This document shows positions 60,524 through 64,000 of a stretch of DNA of 64,000 nt, one piece after another. This stretch comes from Panulirus ornatus (taxonomy: Eukaryota; Arthropoda; Malacostraca; Decapoda; Palinuridae): the NCBI RefSeq assembly GCF_036320965.1, contig NC_092239.1:4909820-4973819 (forward strand), given 5' to 3'. Both the position numbers and the translations under genes were made by a program. A model generated the notes under the pieces. The model saw only the letters and a program-made list of their open reading frames with translations. It was not told the DNA's origin and made no database searches. Each line of letters begins with the position of its first letter. Position 1 is the first letter of the stretch.

Positions 60524-60678
60524 GATGCGAACGAGCAGAAGCAGATGGAGATGCTGCACCGCATGGAGGAGGACGACCTGTACAAGAAGTTCGCCAAGCA
60601 GCGGGCGGCCGAGGAGGCCAAGATGGACGACCACCTCAAGGAGGAGTGGGAGAGCGAGCTGGAGAAGCTGACCTCACA
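60524..60678 (+). CDS. hil: Hillarin, coding exon 4 (coiled coil begins)
   Basis: Encodes residues 178-228 plus two bases of codon 229. It opens DANEQKQMEMLHRMEEDDLY, continues KKFAKQRAAEEAKMDDH and ends in a WESELEKL segment: highly charged, helix-forming, and a match to the conserved central region of Hillarin. The acceptor is CCCACCCTTGCAG. The exon ends ...TCACA|GTGAGA, leaving CA in the exon; exon 5 supplies G to make Gln229. Reading straight through would give an immediate TGA, which supports the splice. Confidence 0.95.
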
Positions 60679-61848
<1,170 letters not shown>

Positions 61849-62007
61849 GTTCGAGCGTGACCTGGCCACGAAGAAGAGGTCGCGGGAGGAGTCCAAAGTG
61901 CTGACGGTGCGTCACCAGAAGGAGCGGGAGGAACTCGAGAAGAACATGACCATCAAGCGGGACATGAAGAAGGAAAACCTGACGCGCAAGATGCTCGAGC
62001 ATGAGAG
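61849..62007 (+). CDS. hil: Hillarin, coding exon 5 (coiled coil continues)
   Basis: One base completes Gln229; codons 230-281 follow, then two bases of Arg282. The protein reads FERDLATKKRSREESKVLTV, then RHQKEREELEKNMTIKRDMK and KENLTRKMLEHE, a near-continuous charged helix strongly resembling insect Hillarin. The acceptor is GGTCCCCAG and the donor GAGAG|GTGGGT. A 17-bp minisatellite starts a few bases into the next intron. Confidence 0.95.
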
Positions 62008-62012
62008 GTGGG

Positions 62013-62760
62013 TGCCTGCTGTCCTGGGGTATTGAGTGTCCTGGAGTATTGAGTGTCCTGGGGTATTGAGTGTCCTGGAGTATTGAGTGTCCTGGGGTAT
62101 TGAGTGTCCTGGAGTTTTGAGTGTCCTGGGGTATTGAGTGTCCTGGGGTTTTGAGTGTCCTGGGGTACTGAGTGTCCTGGGGTATTGAGTGTCCTGGGGT
62201 ATTGAGTGTCCTGGGGTATTGAGTGTCCTGGAGTTTTGAGTGTCCTGGGGTATTGAGTGTCCTGGGGTTTTGAGTGTCCTGGGGTACTGAGTGTCCTGGG
62301 GTATTGAGTGTCCTGGGGTATTGAGTGTCCTGGGGTATTGAGTGTCCTGGGGTATTGAGTGTCCTGGGGTATTGAGTGTCCTGGGGTTTTGAGTGTCCTG
62401 GGGTGTTGAGTGTCCTGGGGTTTTGAGTGTCCTGGGGTTTTGAGTGTCCTGGGGTATTGAGTGTCCTGGGGTATTGAGTGTCCTGGGGTATTGAGTGTCC
62501 TGGGGTATTGAGTGTCCTGGGGTTTTGAGTGTCCTGGGGTGTTGAGTGTCCTGGGGTGTTGAGTGTCCTGGGGTTTTGAGTGTCCTGGGGTATTGAGTGT
62601 CCTGGGGTACTGAGTGTCCTGGGGTATTGAGTGTCCTGGGGTTTTGAGTGTCCTGGGGTTTTGAGTGTCCTGGGGTATTGAGTGTCCTGGGACGCCAACT
62701 GTCCTGGGGTGTCAACTCCTCTGGGATGTCAACTCCCCTGGGGTGCTAACTCTCCCAGAC
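62013..62760 (+). repeat. hil: 17-bp minisatellite, about 40 copies
   Basis: GAGTGTCCTGGGGTATT repeats, with variation mostly at two positions (GGGG or GGAG; TATT, TTTT, TGTT or TACT). A block of several units recurs (compare 62101-62170 with 62221-62290), showing multi-unit duplication. It begins about 5 bp after the exon 5 donor. Minus-strand frames of 267 and 321 codons crossing it are artefacts that run into the real exon on the wrong strand. Confidence 0.95.
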
Positions 62761-63776
62761 TTGTCAACTGTTCTGTCGTTCCGGCTTTCCATGCATAGTC
62801 AGCTTCATATCGTTACTGGAACGTAATCCCCCAATATCACTACATCAGCCATTCTCATCATTGCTTTGAATAACTTCCACTTTGCAAGCGCACGAAGTCT
62901 GGCTGGGCTGAGCAGCCGTGAACGGTGTACGTATGTGCATCCATCTGGCTGGCTCCTCACGAGTCTGAAGATGTCCACAGAGAACGAGGGTCGAGGGACG
63001 AGTGAATGACATCATCACGTTCGTAACTTTGAAGGTTAAGTGTCCATTGAGGACATTGCAGCGTGAGTTTCAACGAGAGGTGATGGTCCTACCTACCAGT
63101 ACCTGGAGAGGAGTTAGGGACTGTGGGCTATAGTCATTACAGTGTACTTGAGTATTCGATGTATGGATGGGAGGAGAGAGTGCGTGGTGAGGCGAACATA
63201 GGTAGGAATAGTACCTACCAACCTGATCCTGGTGGTAGACGGTGTTATGGTTCTCTGATGGTCTTCCTGTGAGCTGGGTTGAGGGAGTGAGACGGGAGTG
63301 TTGAGGTGTGGCTCTCCTCCTTTGCATGTCTGGTAAGGAAACTCTTTCTTGCTGTTTATGATAATGTTTTTGTGTGAGAACATGGGAAGATTGCGTCTTG
63401 GTATTACCCGTTCGTACTGTGCGGTGTCATATGTAAGTAGTCCTTTTTTTCAGGTTGTGATATGTGTTGTGGTTGGTGTGTGGTTAACTGCTGAGATGTG
63501 GTATGACAGAAGTGCGTCCTGAGGCAGAGGGGAGGCAGGTGTAGAGGAGAGGCGAGAGTGAAGGTCAAGGGCAGAATAATGAAGGTTGAAGCCGAGACGG
63601 AGAAGGGTGGCAGACATGACCGAGGTGGTTAGGGTGTGTTTGAGATGGCTGAGGTGAAAAAGGGTCGGTCGAGATGGGTGAGGTAGGTGTGTGTGTGTGC
63701 GTGTGGGTGGGTGGTGTGAGGCAGTGAAGAGACTGGGAGCCTACGTAACTGACCAGGTGTTTCCTGGGTGACACAG
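62761..63776 (+). other. hil: Hillarin intron 5 remainder
   Basis: Unique sequence ending with GGGTGACACAG before exon 6. Short TG-rich and GAGGTG-rich patches are present near 63600-63715. No frame is supported. The intron is 62008-63776, phase 2. Confidence 0.85.
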
Positions 63777-63981
63777 GGCGGCCACGGCGGCGCTGGTGGA
63801 GAAGCACAGTAAGGAGATGATGCGCCTCATCCAGGAGAAGCGCTCGGAGTACCTGGAGGACGAGGAGGTGTTGGAGCGGTACCCGGCGCAGCCGCCACCC
63901 CCACAACCACCGCCCCAGACCAAGACGGACATCTACACCGATCCTGATGAGTTCGCTGAGGTCGACCAACTCGCCATACAG
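63777..63981 (+). CDS. hil: Hillarin, coding exon 6 (end of coiled coil, polyproline linker)
   Basis: Completes Arg282 and encodes residues 283-350, ending phase 0 at CAG|GTGAGT. AATAALVEKHSKEMMRLIQE continues the helix. LERYPAQPPPPQPPPQ is a polyproline linker that could bind SH3 or EVH1 domains, and DIYTDPDEFAEVDQLAIQ is the conserved lead-in to the transglutaminase-like half of Hillarin. The rest of the protein (roughly the last 55-60% in known orthologues of about 800 residues) lies beyond the window. Confidence 0.95.
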
Positions 63982-64000
63982 GTGAGTCCGTTATGAACGT

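Overview
The window looks like nuclear DNA of an arthropod, most likely a decapod crustacean. The evidence is: one widely spaced multi-exon gene with GC-rich coding exons in repeat-rich introns; very long TA, TG, GA and TC microsatellites; an interstitial array of the arthropod telomere pentamer TTAGG; tRNA-derived SINEs; and non-LTR and Penelope-type retroelement debris. There is no operon structure and no prokaryotic signal. The species call is inference.

The one securely supported gene is a Hillarin orthologue (LIM domain plus, beyond the window, a KY/transglutaminase-like domain) on the + strand. Six coding exons join in frame: 13313-13495, 29585-29776, 31990-32145, 60524-60678, 61849-62007 and 63777-63981. 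They encode about 350 residues: a start Met, a complete LIM zinc finger across exons 1-2, a Gly/Ser-rich linker, a charged coiled coil (exons 4-6), a polyproline stretch, and the lead-in to the transglutaminase-like half. The gene runs off the right edge, and no 5' UTR exon or promoter could be assigned.

Layout. 1-13311: upstream sequence with a telomere-like array, several minisatellites, a SINE and a RING-like ORF fragment. 13496-29584: intron 1, with three decayed Penelope-like pieces carrying hammerhead-ribozyme cores, an RNase H fossil and a 5'-truncated LINE. 29777-31989: intron 2, with minisatellites and a five-fold array that looks like ready-made micro-exons. 32146-60523: intron 3, containing a 7.9 kb block (40246-48108) followed at once by a second copy (48109 to about 55370) that has lost bases evenly throughout. 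That second copy looks like unpolished long-read sequence, so it is probably an assembly artefact. 60679-63776: introns 4 and 5.

Three themes recur. First, minisatellites sit against the splice sites of the Hillarin exons; one has grown from the exon 3 donor itself. Second, a 21-bp motif family is scattered over at least six loci, several with a nuclear-receptor DR1-like site. Third, retroelement ends keep RNA structures: hammerhead cores, and a tail hairpin shared by a LINE and SINE-like copies. Most long open frames here are by-products of tandem repeats and are not listed as genes. All calls were made by eye without database searches.
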